Source: Hyparrhenia diplandra
Taxonomy: Eukaryota; Streptophyta; Magnoliopsida; Poales; Poaceae
Assembly (NCBI GenBank): GCA_015847255.1
Contig: JADLZK010013210.1
Coordinates: forward strand, 124,001-188,000
Length of the DNA stretch: 64,000 nt
Reading direction: 5' to 3'
Positions 1 through 11,941 of this stretch are shown here, piece by piece (the stretch's first letter is position 1; each line of letters begins with the position of its first letter). The position numbers were made by a program, and so were the translations under genes. The notes beneath the pieces are model-generated. The model searched no databases, had not been told where the DNA came from, and saw only the letters and a program-made list of their open reading frames with translations.

Positions 1-345
1 CCACGAGGTGCAAAAAAATATTGCAACCCAAATAAGTGGTTGTGATACTGCCGTTCATAAGCAACCAACGCTAGTATGGATGCCATAGTTCATTTTTATT
101 GCAACACACGACATGCTAATGCAACATAAAATTGTTGTTGCAATACTTTCCACCAATTGCCACAAAAATCCTTAAAATGGGTGCAACAGCGCCATCATTT
201 TGCAACCAAAAAAAAATATCGCAACACAATTTTTGTGTGACAATATGGACACATATTACTACCAGTTCACTGGTTGGGTGCCATAGTACCCCCCTATTGC
301 ACCCAAATGAGTGGTGTTGTCTAAGTGTCTAGTTGCAATTGATCG
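1..345. repeat. GCAAC-motif array, probable transposon subterminal region
   Basis: The heptamer-like word GCAAC(C/A) recurs roughly every 20-40 bases (near 24, 61, 101, 121, 183, 203, 224), and the phrase AAATAAGTGG near 30 returns as AAATGAGTGG near 304. Dense short direct repeats of this kind are typical of transposase-binding subterminal regions, for example in CACTA elements. The left end lies outside the window, so the element cannot be named. The small open frames here look like chance. Confidence 0.35.
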
Positions 346-1961
346 GAAACTACATAGTGATAGTAGTAGCATCCAAGCCACTACAAGTTATAGATGCACA
401 CACAAGGGGCCTCAGTTGCATCAAAACCCTAACATATCTCTGCCCACTACCTAGACACCCACTGTCACACCACCACCTTATCCTACCCAACACCGCAGAC
501 AACGCTTGATGCCTCCTATCGTCGTCACCCGCGCCAACCTTCCTTGACACCCCGGCCGCGGCCACTCACGCTCCTCCCTCTCCCACAACAACACTCCCAT
601 TGCTAAGGTGTCAACTTTCGCTCTACTCATGCCAATGCTAGAGATCTATCCTGTCCATGCCTCTACCACCCCACGCTAGCCAAGAAGAATATGTCCTCTG
701 CTACCATCGACAAGAAGATTAGGACTTCTAATGTGCCCACATCCATAACCTAGCTGTCCAAATCACATGGCGACGTCGCCGCTGCTGACATGGTGGTACA
801 CTTGCTCATTTTGCTTTGTTGGTTGTCTCGAATGTCTTCAGTTGTCGGGGTTGAAAATGGGACCAGATGTATTAGGACGAGGTGGCATCACATGTTGACA
901 AACCACCCATGCACAGCCATGATAGGGAATGGGAGCAAATTTGTAGTCGTTGGGGTCAAGAAAGGGAGCAGATCTGCCAGGAGGAGCTACCTTCTAGCGC
1001 TGCTAATAGCTGGATCAACCTCCGTGCGCTACCACTAATGGGTTAATTTAGCCTCTGAATGTTGCGACTGGCCCGATCCAGCTTATCTGCACCGCAACCG
1101 ACTAGATCTGGCCTCACTATGCCACCACCGGCAGGATCCACCCTACTTGAACCGCAACTGTTGTGAAGAGAAGGGCACTATCAGGCTCAGAGAGGAGAGG
1201 ATCTTAGGAGGGTGAGGGCTCTTGGGAGAAAGAGGGCATTGGGAGGGATCAGAGGCTATGCCGCCATGCTCCATAGGGAGAGGGGCGGTGTTGTTGAGCT
1301 GAGAGGGGAGAGAGGCTCTGGAGGCTGACTATGCTAGGGAGGAAGAGAGCCTTTGGAGGGAGAGGGTACGCCACCGTGCTCTGGAGGGAGAGGGTTGCCG
1401 TCGGGCTCGAAGGGAGATAGGCACCTAAGGGAGTGGGGTGCCGTTAGGCACAAAGGGGTAGAGGGGATGATCGAGAGGGAGAGAGCAATGAACTAATGAG
1501 AAGTGGTAAACCTTAACTTTGGGTTATATATGAGCCCACTAGATATGGGCATTGCGAGCAGGGCCAATATTTATGGAGCCAGTTCTTATATATATTTGCC
1601 TGTCTCCAAAAATAGATTTACCAAGGTGATTGTATTAAGATGACTTCCTCTGGAAATAGAAGGGATTTAGAGGCGATTGTCTCAAGGCACCCACCTCAGT
1701 AAATGGAAATAACTTCCTACGTTAATAGTCTGGCGTTTTAGGAGGCAGTTGGATTTTGTGCTTGTTTTTGTTAATGTTTTGGTACAACTACCTAAATTTG
1801 TTTGGGTACTAGTAGTGGGAACCGCCCCCTAAAAATACTTTTATAGAGGCACTTAGAAGCGGGACACCGCAAACGCCTATCTTTACTGTCATATCATAGT
1901 TGCGGATTTTTTGAAGCCCCCCTTTTAAGAGCGGTTTTGACACTTTCGCAAAGCAATGTGT
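346..1961. other. Gene-free stretch with a purine-rich imperfect repeat
   Basis: No convincing exon is visible. From about 1160 to 1500 the plus strand is purine-rich with recurring GGGAGAGGG and GAGAGGGAGAG phrases, resembling degenerate GA-rich repeat. The rest is low-complexity, transposon-like sequence. Open frames at 350-565 (minus) and 790-1038 (plus) have no domain I recognise. Confidence 0.3.
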
Positions 1962-2889
1962 CACTACTACAAAAGGCTACTATGGGGACAGCTCCCTTTT
2001 TTTAGTAGGGGGGGTTCTTGTTCGAGCCGCCCCTAGTGTGGTACGAGCCGCCCCAATAGTGTCCATAGTAGGGGTAGTTGGTGGTCCATAGTAGGGGCGA
2101 CTCTATATTGAGGCGCCCCTACAAAGTGGTTTGCCGAATTTTGAAATTTGACACTAAAAAAAATAATTTTTAAAATTGACCTCAGATGGAAAAACTTTCT
2201 AAATAAGAATTATAGATCTCGAAAAAGTTATGAATCTTTGTTGTTGGTCACTTTGTGAATTGACTTTATTTGATGCCTCAAAATGTGGGGTTTGAATGTC
2301 TAAATTTTAAAATTTAAATTTTTCAAACGACCTTGGATGGAAAAACTTCCTAGATAAGAACTGTAGAGCTTGAAAAGTTATAAAACTTTGTAATTGACCA
2401 CTTTTTATTTTGAAACCACCTTGTCATGCAAAAACTCCGTTGAAATGTCTCAAATTTGAAATTCAAATTTTGTAAATTACCTCGGTTGGTGTAACACCTT
2501 AAATGAAAATAGTAGATCTTGAAAAGTTATGAAAGTTTGTAGTTGACCATTTTTTATTTGAATATATTTAGGGCCTCAAATAGTCAATTTTCACTAGGAT
2601 TTGTATAATACGTGGGGATCCGGAGTGAGGTATGGTGACATACACATGTGTAGCCTAATGGAGGGGAGGGATTGCGCGCGAGCAGTAGGTCGAATCCCGG
2701 CCGGTGCGTAGCGCGCGATTTAAATACGCGACTTGCGATTGATTAATAAAAAAACTTGTTTTAAATTTTGAAAACGCGATTTTCTAGAATTCATTTGTAG
2801 GGGCGGTTGCATCACCGGCCGTCACTATAGGAACGGTAAGTTAGGGGGCTTTTTACGAGCCGCCCCTACGGTGGCTGCGTGTGGTAGTG
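1962..2889. mobile_element. Non-autonomous CACTA (En/Spm-type) element
   Basis: The left end reads CACTACTACAAAA and the right end closes with GTGGTAGTG, an inverted match at the tip. The three bases on each side are identical (TGT at 1959-1961 and 2890-2892), the 3-bp target duplication expected for CACTA. Subterminal copies of GAGCCGCCCC(T)A occur at both ends (about 2012-2110 and 2800-2875) in inverted arrangement. At 928 bp with no transposase frame it is a deletion derivative. The interior is an AT-rich tandem repeat. Confidence 0.85.
2170..2590. repeat. Three imperfect ~150-bp tandem repeats inside the CACTA element
   Basis: Three units share the order ACCTCAGATGG / AAAAACTTCC / TAGATCTTGAAAAGTTATGA / TTTGTAGTTGACCA. 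They begin near 2177, 2328 and 2475. The same family appears diverged inside the F-box intron (5440-5725 and 6300-6610), so it is a dispersed transposon-borne satellite-like sequence. Confidence 0.6.
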
Positions 2890-2892
2890 TGT

Positions 2893-3474
2893 TGATCTCC
2901 AATCTGTGGAATCAAGGTGTGCTCTTGATACCTTTTGTCAGCGTCAAATATTCATGGTAACATGAGACAAAATCAGTACGAACTTTGGGAGAAGAGGCCG
3001 GGGCAGAAAAGGTAGGGATCCGGATTCCGGCCACGCATACTCCTACACTCCCAACTCCCAAGACCGTGACAGGAGTCCCACCTGCTGCGACAGCCGTTTC
3101 CTGCGGGCCGGCCCACATGCAAGTGGCGGCACATGCACCGACGAGCGCGAAAAGGGCACCTGCAGACCACGATATAATTGCCTGATAGAGGTCGTGCAAC
3201 GCATGCAGATTATCGGTGCTGCCAAATCCACGTCATATTAACCTCTAGCTCTGTGCATTTCGTTAGGCAGCTAGCGTGTCTCTTTTGAATCCACAATGTA
3301 CGCCAGAGCCTGATCGATGAGCCAGATTAGTTACTGAATTATTACAGCTCGCTAAAACTGGAAAGCATTCACTCCACTCCACCGATGGAGCTGAAATGAA
3401 ATGCTCCAAATTCCCAATCCCCATACCCTAGCAGAGACGGCGAGAAAAATCACTGCATCCAGCAGCCACCAACC
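2893..3474. other. Spacer upstream of the F-box gene
   Basis: Spacer between the CACTA element and the F-box start codon. A 95-codon minus-strand frame (2912-3199) and overlapping frames are present, but none shows a known domain, and all three overlap in conflicting frames. The last ~110 bases before 3475 are plausible 5' leader. I see no clear TATA box. Confidence 0.35.
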
Positions 3475-5725
3475 ATGCTTCCCCCTGCAGGCGAATCTCA
3501 GCAGCACCCGCAGCCGGCGGCGGAGCGTGCGGTGCACCTGCTGGACGACCTCCCGACCGTCGTCCTCGACAAGGTCCTCCCCGGCCTCCCCGCCAGCGAC
3601 GTGGTCCGCACGTCCGTGCTCTCCCCGCCGTGGCGCCGGCGCTGGGAGTCCGTGCCAGGCCTCGACATCGAGCTCCACGGCGGCGTCCGCGACGACGACG
3701 AGGCGGCGGACCGCGGCTGGTGGCGCTCCGCGGCCGGCTTCCTCGAGCGCTGCGCCGGCCCCGTCGGCCGCGTCAGCATCCGCGGCGTCCCGCTGGGACT
3801 CTACCACCGCGCCGACGACTGGGTGCGCGCCGTCGCCGGGAAGAGCCCGCGCTCGCTGTCCCTCGCGCTCCCGCTCGCCGCGCCGCTGCCGTCGCTCTTC
3901 CGCTGCGACCCCGCCGCGCTGGCCGAGCTGGAGCTGCGCTGCTGCGCGATCCCGGCGATGCCACACGGCTTCGCGGGGTTCCCAGGCTGACGAAGCTCGA
4001 TCTGGACGACGTGGTGTTCACGGGTGGGAACGCGTGGGGGCAGCTGGAGGCCATGGTGTCGGCGGCCGCGCCCAGACGCTCCTGGAGCTCCGCCTGCGAA
4101 GCATCGCTTTCACGGTCAACGGCGGGGCCGTCGTCCCACCAAGCGGCCGGCGGTGGGTCATCCAGGCGCCCAAACCTCCGGCGGCTGGATCTGTGCCTGC
4201 GGATCGCTGGCGCTGGGCTCTGGGAGCTGGCGCCGCTGCCAAACCTGGAGTTCGCCAGGATCTTCCTCAACGACTCGGCAGAGGATAGGGACTACGTGCA
4301 GATGTTCACGGCCATTTCCAACGCCAAGGAGCTTCACATCGGCAACTTTGACATGAACACACAGGTTCGCATTTACTACCCGCTCTCTTGCATTGGTCCC
4401 GCGCGCTTTGAGATCGCATCTATCGATCTCTTTTGCATCGCTGCCGCTTTCACCATTATTGTGTGGGGTGCTTGCTTATCCATCGAATTTATGTGTAACA
4501 CGGGCTTTGTTGTTCAATTCCAAGCCATATATTCGTATATATAGGTCAAATGGTTGCTATCATGATTGTTATATATACTAGTGCTTAATTATTGCATTAC
4601 TTGTGTGAAAAATACAGGTTTCAAGATATAATAGATATATATATACTTTGCATATGGTATACGCTAAAAGAGGTCAGGCATGGTCCATGCATTTAGTGTT
4701 TACAAACAGTTTAAATGATGGATTAGATTTAATTTGTACAGTATCAGTAAAAATCCTTATAAAATTATTATGGCAATTGCTACGGTACTCGAAATGATTG
4801 TGAACCGTCCATTTTTTTCGATCGATCAAACGGTCATGATCATCTATTACCTCCTAGGTGGTAATAGTATTTATTTAATTTTTATTTTATCAAATAGGGT
4901 AAATAATGATAGTTTTAATTAAAAAAATCTTATTTATAGATTTTGTTGCATGCGCGCATGCGTAATCTTTTAAGTAATATGGTTAATCTTTTTTTTTTTT
5001 GTAATTGATATATTCTCTTTGCCTTTTTTAGTGTACGTGACTTGATTAGTTTGAGTAACGTACGTGACACCAGCATGGCGAGAGTACGTGACTTGTAGTG
5101 TACGTTTTTTTATGGAAGCCAGCGTGGCGCACTAGCGTACGTTTTTTATGCAAGACTCGGTGTACGTCACTTGATTAGTTTTACTTACGTACATGACACT
5201 AGCGCGGCTCTAAACAAAAAAGTACGTGTGTGTGGGGTTAGGGGTACGCAGTGGTCAGAAAAAAAAAGTCATGTAACATGAAACTGTTGAAGAACATTTA
5301 TTTCTCTTTCTAATTTGTAGCTAAAATTTGTAACTAGTCTTTCTCACTCGTACAAACTCCAAATATGATGGTTTTTTTTTTTCTAAATCATGGTCTATCA
5401 AGGTATTGTGATTTTATGAATATTATTTTACTCATTAACCGTCGTGTATATTTCTAAATTTGAATTTAAAAAATGACAACTTGAAACAACAATTTGAAAC
5501 ATCATATGATTTCGGTTGAAGTACGCATGAACATAAATGTTGTAGAACTCATCAAGATGTACAAGTTTTGTTTTGGTCAATTTTTGAAGCGACAAAAGCG
5601 ATATTAACACTTTTCGAACATTTTGATATCTCTCTTGTAGTTTATGAAACTAGAAGAGATATGTAATATTTGTGAACAATGTTACACGCTATTATGTCGG
5701 ATGGAGAAATAACCAAAATAAAAAG

Positions 5726-6300
5726 TGACGGGGTTAAAAATCAAGGATCCCCAACTTAGGCGATAATCCAGCACTTAAGCTCGACGAAAAGCTAGCTCGG
5801 CCCATGATCGAGTTGGGGCCGTGCACAAAGACTACCCGGCATGGCCTCCGTCCCTAGCGAGCTCTGGGGGCGCACGAACAAACCACGCCGCAGAGCTCCA
5901 GCTTCGTGAGCGGCCTTCCGCCTCAAACGAGCTCTTAGCTTGTGGCGAGTTTCCGCCTCGAACGAGCTTGAAGCTGACCATGTGGGGCCAAGCCGGCTCG
6001 AGATCGTCCCGAGCTCGCGGGCCCACCCGAGGACGGCGCCGAGACCTCCCGAGTGAGCTCTAGGCCCACCTGCAGCGAGCTCTACAGCCCTGAGGGGTCG
6101 AACAACTTCCTCCGACTCGTACGAGGTGGAGCTCGAAGCGACATGAGTCGGGCTACCCACCGGCTTATCATTACGGCTACGCCCCGCCTCGGCTAGAGAT
6201 CAGGGAATCAATGCGGTACCCGAGCTAGAGTCACTCGAGTACCATAGCTAAGCTACGGGCCCATAGCTGCGGCACGCCGCCTGACAACCCTTGACGGGAC
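5726..6300. mobile_element. GC-rich insert within an AT-rich repeat (possible solo LTR)
   Basis: A roughly 575-bp GC-rich block rich in GAGCTC and CGAGCT interrupts the AT-rich repeat family. The flanks (AATGTTACACGC...GACCAAAAT type on the left, AATGTTACTAAC...GACCAAAAT on the right) are related. It begins near TGACGGGG and ends near TGACGGGACA, as an LTR with TG...CA ends would. I found no clear target duplication, so the class is uncertain. Frames at 5792-6160 are a by-product of base composition. Confidence 0.35.
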
Positions 6301-6739
6301 AATGTTACTAACACTGTGTTAGATGAAAAAATGACCAAAATAAACATTGTAAATTCCGAGAAGATATCAAACTTTGTAGCCGGGTTTTTATTTGAAATCA
6401 TCTTGTCATGCAAAATAAATCTGAATTTTAAACATTCATATTTTGAATTTTTTAAAAGACCTAGGATAGAGAAACAACTAAAATAAACATTGACCCTAAG
6501 AAGAAATGAGTAGTTGAAATTTTTTTTATTTGAAACCATCTTGTCATGCAATAGTACATTTGAATTTTTAAAATTTAAAATTTGAATCTTACAAAAAGAT
6601 ATTATCATAGGATTTTTTTAAAATTTGTAAGACATAGTATGGATAGAATTAATATGTCTGGATTCAAATTTGGATACTACTATTTATCGTGTTTAATTTG
6701 AATTCATACAAATTTTATGTTTTTGAGTGAAATACAAAT

Positions 6740-6985
6740 TTCATGCTTCCATTGGACCTCCGTTCGAATCTGAGGCCGGAACGGCGGCACCGCGTGAGGG
6801 ACGGGATCTGGCTCCAATCTCCCGTGGAGTACCTCTCCTCGCATGCGGGCAAAAATCCCGTGAACTGCGGCGGCGGCGGCTCGCATGCGGGAAGTAAAAA
6901 GCGGGGCCTTGGCCGGCGGCGGAGAGGAGCCATCTTCCGGCCGGCGACGGCTCTGCATGCGGGAATTATCCCGTGAAAAGGGGGA
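6740..6985. repeat. GC-rich island with repeated CATGCGGG / ATCCCGTGAA words
   Basis: The word GCATGCGGG occurs at about 6842, 6882 and 6955, and twice it is followed within 15 bases by TCCCGTG, giving short complementary CGGG/CCCG pairs. It sits alone in AT-rich intron sequence. I cannot assign it. Confidence 0.4.
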
Positions 6986-9893
6986 GTGAGGGGGTTTATT
7001 TTTTGTTTTATTATAATTGTTAATTCATTTAGTAATTTGTTAAATTAAAAAAAAAACAACGGTCCGATTCAATGGAGATCTTACCTCCTAAGGTAATTGG
7101 AGTACTGAGCAACGCCCAAATAAATTTTTAAATAAAATTCAAGGGATGAAGGCATAACTGCATAATGTGACAAAGGTAATAAACAACTATATATATTGAT
7201 ATATATATACAGTCACATCTATAAAGATCCTTTATTTTTTGGTGCAGCTAGCTACGGTGGCACTATATATGAATGAGTAGTAACAGGTCCAGCCACAAGA
7301 CTCAAAGACATTGTTCATCCACTGTACCGGGTATAGTGATAGGTTTGTTATTGTTATACTCGAGGCTCGGTACTCTTAACGGGTTTGTAGATACCCGATA
7401 ATGTTCCTTTTGTTACTGTTACTCAAGACCGCTATTGTTCCTTGACGGGTTTAATTTGTTAATGTTACTCGAGATCCAACATTTTTTGGCCACCCTCTTT
7501 TCTCGCGTGGGACTACACTCTAGTATAGTGATAGAATCGTCGCTTAGATAGTACCAAAAGTTCCCCTTCTCACATTCTAGTCCTATTTCACGGCCAACTA
7601 AAAAGTTCATCTAGCAGCCAAACTTTTATGGTTTGAAGCTGTTTTCTGTAGCTGATAAAATCTTATGTTGTTTTGTTTTGAGAGATTCTTTATACCATGG
7701 TTGATAAGTTCAAGCTAACAGTCATTCAAATGCCTGTTTTGATGTTTACACATGCTTGGCCACCGTTTAAACGGTTTCTTGTCCACTTTGACCATTGGCA
7801 TGCATATGTCTATTCTTTGATTCAGTGACTACTAGTGCCTAAGCTATATGCAAACCCCCTGTTTTCGTTTAGATGCGTGTAGATACCCATAGAAATGTGT
7901 TTTAGGAGGACACTACTTAGGAGATCTCAAGTGACAACATCCAAGAGACCAAGTAATTTAGCCATAAATATACCAGTTTTAATTCATGCACGCGTGAGAA
8001 AAAGGGAGTAGACGTTGTAGTGATGAGCTTTGAGGATTGAATCTAGCACAACCTATCTATATATCTGCAAATTCAAACCTAGTATATGATGTTAAGATTC
8101 AATTCTATCATGTCAAAAGAACAATAGTGCAAAAACAAGTCAAGTGCAGCCTAGTACACCTAACATATTTTCTCAAACCTAGCACCCCCTGCCCTAACAC
8201 ATATGATCATGTGATAGAAAACAATGTTGACATATAATTACAAACGCATAAATTCATAAAATTCCTTAGAATAATTTTCATATCAATCTACATGATGTAA
8301 CATCATAAAAGCTTAGGAAGAGACATATTCACAATTCAGTTACTGGAAGGTGTGTGTAGCGTGGTGTTTCGTTTGCCAGGTGCAAAATTATTTGAGCTCA
8401 ACACCTATTGCATACAAACATATGTGTGTAGGTTATCTTTGGCAAATTGTATCTTACATGAGATTATTCAAAGTCAACACCATATTTTTATCACTAGTAG
8501 GCATATTGATTGTTAATATTTTGATTTTCTTTACCTTGGATTTGTGTTGGAGTCATTTTGGTGTGAGCATGTTTAATTTTCGATATACAATGTGATGCAT
8601 CTCCAAGCCGTCCTTCACTTGTAGCCAAGAAAAAGCTATTTTTTTGTCAAAAAGATTGGTTTTTGAAAACTGGAGGGCCGGGGCCCCTACAGGTCATGTC
8701 AAAAAGATTGTACCATTAGCCCTGCATGCCCCTCAATTTAGAGTGTCTTTGTCGGCCCATCCTTATATATATCGATAATGAAACATAAGGCATAGTAATA
8801 AATGGTTTAGATAGTATAGATGAGCCCGATCCCCAACCTCGGTAGAGACATCATCAAACATGTTGGGATGAGACAATCATTACTTGTTCCAACAACACAT
8901 TTACTTAAATGAATGTAGTGCTAATTAATAATATAGTTTCAATCTTTTGTCAATTCCCCAAATTTGCTTCTCTTAATTTGCAGCATTGATGTGTAGTTTA
9001 TTATTATTGTATCCTTATGAACATAAACTGTCATGAGATATCCACATAATCTGTAACCACCAATGTTAATTATTTGGCTCTAGTTCTATTGTTTTTAGTA
9101 AAATAGGCAAATTAATAATGAAGTCTATGCAAATATAAAATGAACAAAATGATTCTTTGTTGGGTCCTCTGTAATCTCCTTGTTCTACAATAAGTAAATG
9201 TAAAAAAGAATACATTTCTTATCTTTAATGTGTAATTCATCTTATTTGAGTGTACCCAAGTTGTACAGAAATTAAAGAAGTTACATATCGTTAATGTGTA
9301 ACTCATGTTTGGAGAGTTCCTATTCATTATCCTTTGATGCCTCCATTGAATAGTTGTGCATGTAGACATCTGTCATCCTTGATGTCTAGTTAGAATTACA
9401 AGAAACAGATCCTGCATAATTTTTGATGTTTATATATATATGTCACATGTTCATGTTCAAAAGATGGAATACCATCATTGGGTCACAATAACATCATAGA
9501 GATGTGTTACATAACAAAAAATATATTATGATTTTCAGGCAGCGGCAATCAACATATTCCAAGATCTTTTGTGGAGATTTGAAAATCTAAGGGTTTTGAA
9601 ACTTGATACAAACTTTTATCTTCCACCACATCATCTGTTCAATCTTTCTCAATTCCTTCAAACTGTTGAAATTAAGGTAATTTATTTGATGACATCTTAT
9701 TGTTGTCACTATATGATATTTTATGTTAATTTGATCCCCTGAACACATTCTGAATACAGTTACATTATTTTTCTAGAGATGGTACAGATCAAGTCCACAA
9801 GGTAGTGGAATACACATTCTCAGTGGATATGTTTGAAGGAAGGCAAATCTTCTTTTGAGGCACCTGGAGCTGAAAGAATTGCAAGCAGCACAG

Positions 9894-11008
9894 GTCTGCT
9901 TTTTAAGCATGCGGAGCTTCTGTGCATTTCTGTGTTGTATTTCTGTGCATTGGAACTTAAACATGTAAATTCCATGTCGTATTTCTGTCCATGACACTAG
10001 TAGTTTGAGATAAGTTATGTAATTTATGTAACTAAGGACAGTTTCTTTTATGTGGAAACCATAGTTTGCTTGGTTGGCTAGCTTGTTGCCAGCATTCTAG
10101 GACATCAACAATAATTGAGTTAGCGGCTTCAGAATTCTGGTGTTTCATGGCGAAATTATAATTTTTTGAAACATTTTTCTTAAAACTCCACGCTTTGGTA
10201 GATCATCGTTGAGATGGATACATTCCATATTTTAGTGCTAGACATTGAACAGCACTTTCCTGCATGGCAAATCGAGTAGGCAGTACAGTAGCAGATTGAG
10301 ATATGTTTTGAGGACTTTAGATGTTGATCGGAGACTCCGATCTCTTAGTAACAAAAGTTGTTGAACTTTTCAATTACCTACCTTTCCACCACATTTTTTT
10401 TCGTCGAGCATTATGTGAGCCATCGCGTTCTGAATATATGCTTTTAGTTTGTGCTGGAGTACAGATTCAATTCCACCATCAGTTTTGGGTGTCAATTTAG
10501 TAGTTCGTCGAAGCAGAATTGGTTGTGTGCTATGGAGATTTATATAGTACTTCATATGAAGTTTTCATCAAGTATTTAAACTCTAATTTTGGTTGGATTG
10601 ATTGGGAAATATGATTTTTTTCAAAACAGTGTTGCTGCTGCTAATAAACACAGAACATTTCTGTCACTTCATTGGTAGGCTGTTCCAAAATAGAATATGG
10701 CAAAATTTGACCTTGGTTTGAATACCAAATTTGTAGCATGTTTGGTGAAGACGCATGGGAGGTTTATATGTTATTATCTCTATTACGGCTTCAAAAGAAA
10801 GACACAAATAACGCTGCAGCTGGGGCTGTTATTGCTCATGGTCTGAACACAGGAGCACTTCGTATATAGTTTGTAAGTGATCTTTGGAGTGTATGTACTG
10901 AATTGTGTGCTGCAAAATAGGTGGATGAACTTTGGGATGTCGCTAGTGACTTTAATCTTGAGTAAAAAAAGGCAAGTGAATGTAGCGGTGGTTTGCTATT
11001 GTTTTTGC
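9894..11008. other. Gene-free stretch
   Basis: AT-rich sequence downstream of the F-box gene. I see no exon, RNA gene or recognisable repeat apart from short low-complexity tracts. Confidence 0.35.
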
Positions 11009-11017
11009 TTATTATTT

Positions 11018-11932
11018 GGGGCATTGGTGATTATGCCCCTGTTTTCGAGGCCAACGGTGATTTTGCCCCTATTTTTTTATATGTGCGATTTTACCTCTGT
11101 TTTTTTAAATTGAAGGCAAGTTTTACCCCTATTCCGTTAACACCACTTAACGGTGTTAAAAGGACCATGAAAAGACCATTTTGCCCATACGTTTTTGCCC
11201 TTACTTTAGATAGGCTTGTTGCATGATTTTGACATATTCTCAGCAGTAATTTTACACAATTTTTGACACAATTTCAGCAACAATTTCACACAATTTTGAT
11301 AGAATTTCAGCAGTAATTTGACATAAATTTAACATTCATCAAAGGGCAGCGGCGCCCATGCCGTGGGGGGTGGTGCGGTGCCGTCGCCGGTGCCCGTGCC
11401 GGGCACCCGTCCCTATGGCAGCGCCCGGCCTCCAATCCGGAGGCATCCGGCCTCAGTGTTGGACTCCAGCAACGCCATACCATCTTCCAGCCCCGCACGG
11501 CCTCCAAGTTCCCCGCCGAGCCGGCCCGGAACCCGCGGCGCCGAGAGGGAGCCAGGGCGTGCGAGCATGGATCCGCCCCGCCCGGTCATGGATCCGCCGC
11601 CGCGGGCCTGGATCCGCCGCCTCCTGCGAGGAGGTCCTCCCGCCACCGGCCATGGACCTAGGTCATCGCGAGTTTCGCGAGCACGACCAAGTTTCACGAG
11701 CGGGTGGGAGACGGACGGACCGACGAGTCTTGCGTGTGGGGCGTGTGGGGCGTGTCGGTGGTAACCAAGGGACGCCGGTGAGTTTTCTTTTTATTTTTTT
11801 TACATATCCCACTAATACCGTAAAAACTAGGGGTAAACGGAACCTTCAACCACGAAAATAGGGGTAAAATCGCACATATGGGCAAAATCACCATTGGCCT
11901 CAAAAAAACAGGGGCAAAATCACCAATTTCTC
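11018..11932. mobile_element. Pack-MULE-like Mutator-type element
   Basis: Long terminal inverted repeats of about 110 bp: the left end (ATTGGTGATTATGCCCC, then GAGGCCAACGGTGATTTTGCC) matches the reverse complement of the right end (ATTGGTGATTTTGCCCC, then GAGGCCAATGGTGATTTTGCC). A perfect 9-bp duplication, TTATTATTT, flanks it at 11009-11017 and 11933-11941, as expected for Mutator-like transposition. The inside (11340-11760) is sharply GC-rich and coding-like in composition, unlike the AT-rich ends, which is the hallmark of captured genic DNA. No transposase is present. Confidence 0.85.
11342..11762. other. GC-rich cargo of the Pack-MULE
   Basis: This block reads as open on several frames, for example 11358-11861 and 11363-11764 on plus. 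It contains repeated ATGGATCCGCC words (11567-11625). The source gene is not recognisable. It is more likely a captured promoter or first-exon fragment than an expressed gene. Confidence 0.4.
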
Positions 11933-11941
11933 TTATTATTT

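Larger units (their letters stand above)
4365..9538 (+). other. 5.2-kb intron of the F-box gene, filled with repeats
   Basis: It begins with GT after the codon for Gln and ends at TTTTCAG. Contents in order: an AT-rich tract; repeated GTACGTGAC words at 5030-5190; two blocks of the ~150-bp AT-rich repeat family (5440-5725, 6300-6640) separated by a GC-rich insert; a second small GC-rich island; then about 2.5 kb of unassigned AT-rich sequence. No further exon is supported. The intron phase (0 at both sides) and the matching LRR reading support the splice. Confidence 0.55.
3475..9893 (+). pseudogene. F-box/LRR-like gene, frame-broken (three candidate exons)
   Basis: Plant F-box proteins are substrate adaptors of SCF ubiquitin ligases. 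The start ATG at 3475 is in good context (CACCAACCATG). The F-box lies at about residues 23-65 (LLDDLPTVVLDKVLPGL ... WRRRWESVP), followed by LRR-like strands. Exon 1 ends at 4364 before GT. Exon 2 (9539-9676, phase 0) follows a CAG acceptor and continues the LRR (ENLRVLKLDTNFYLP). Exon 3 is weaker (9777-9893) and has an in-frame TGA at 9834-9836, after which LLLRHLELKEL follows in the same frame. Exon 1 changes frame near 3985, 4072 and 4172. Each change is explained by one base missing or added next to a CCC run. It is a pseudogene, or a sound gene with sequence errors. No FBD domain is seen downstream. Confidence 0.7.

Noticed and set aside
2912..3231. Overlapping minus-strand frames (95, 65 and 62 codons) and a plus frame, divergent from the F-box gene
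   Set aside because: Three frames overlap in the same GC-rich patch, no domain or splice support is visible, and the composition alone explains them.
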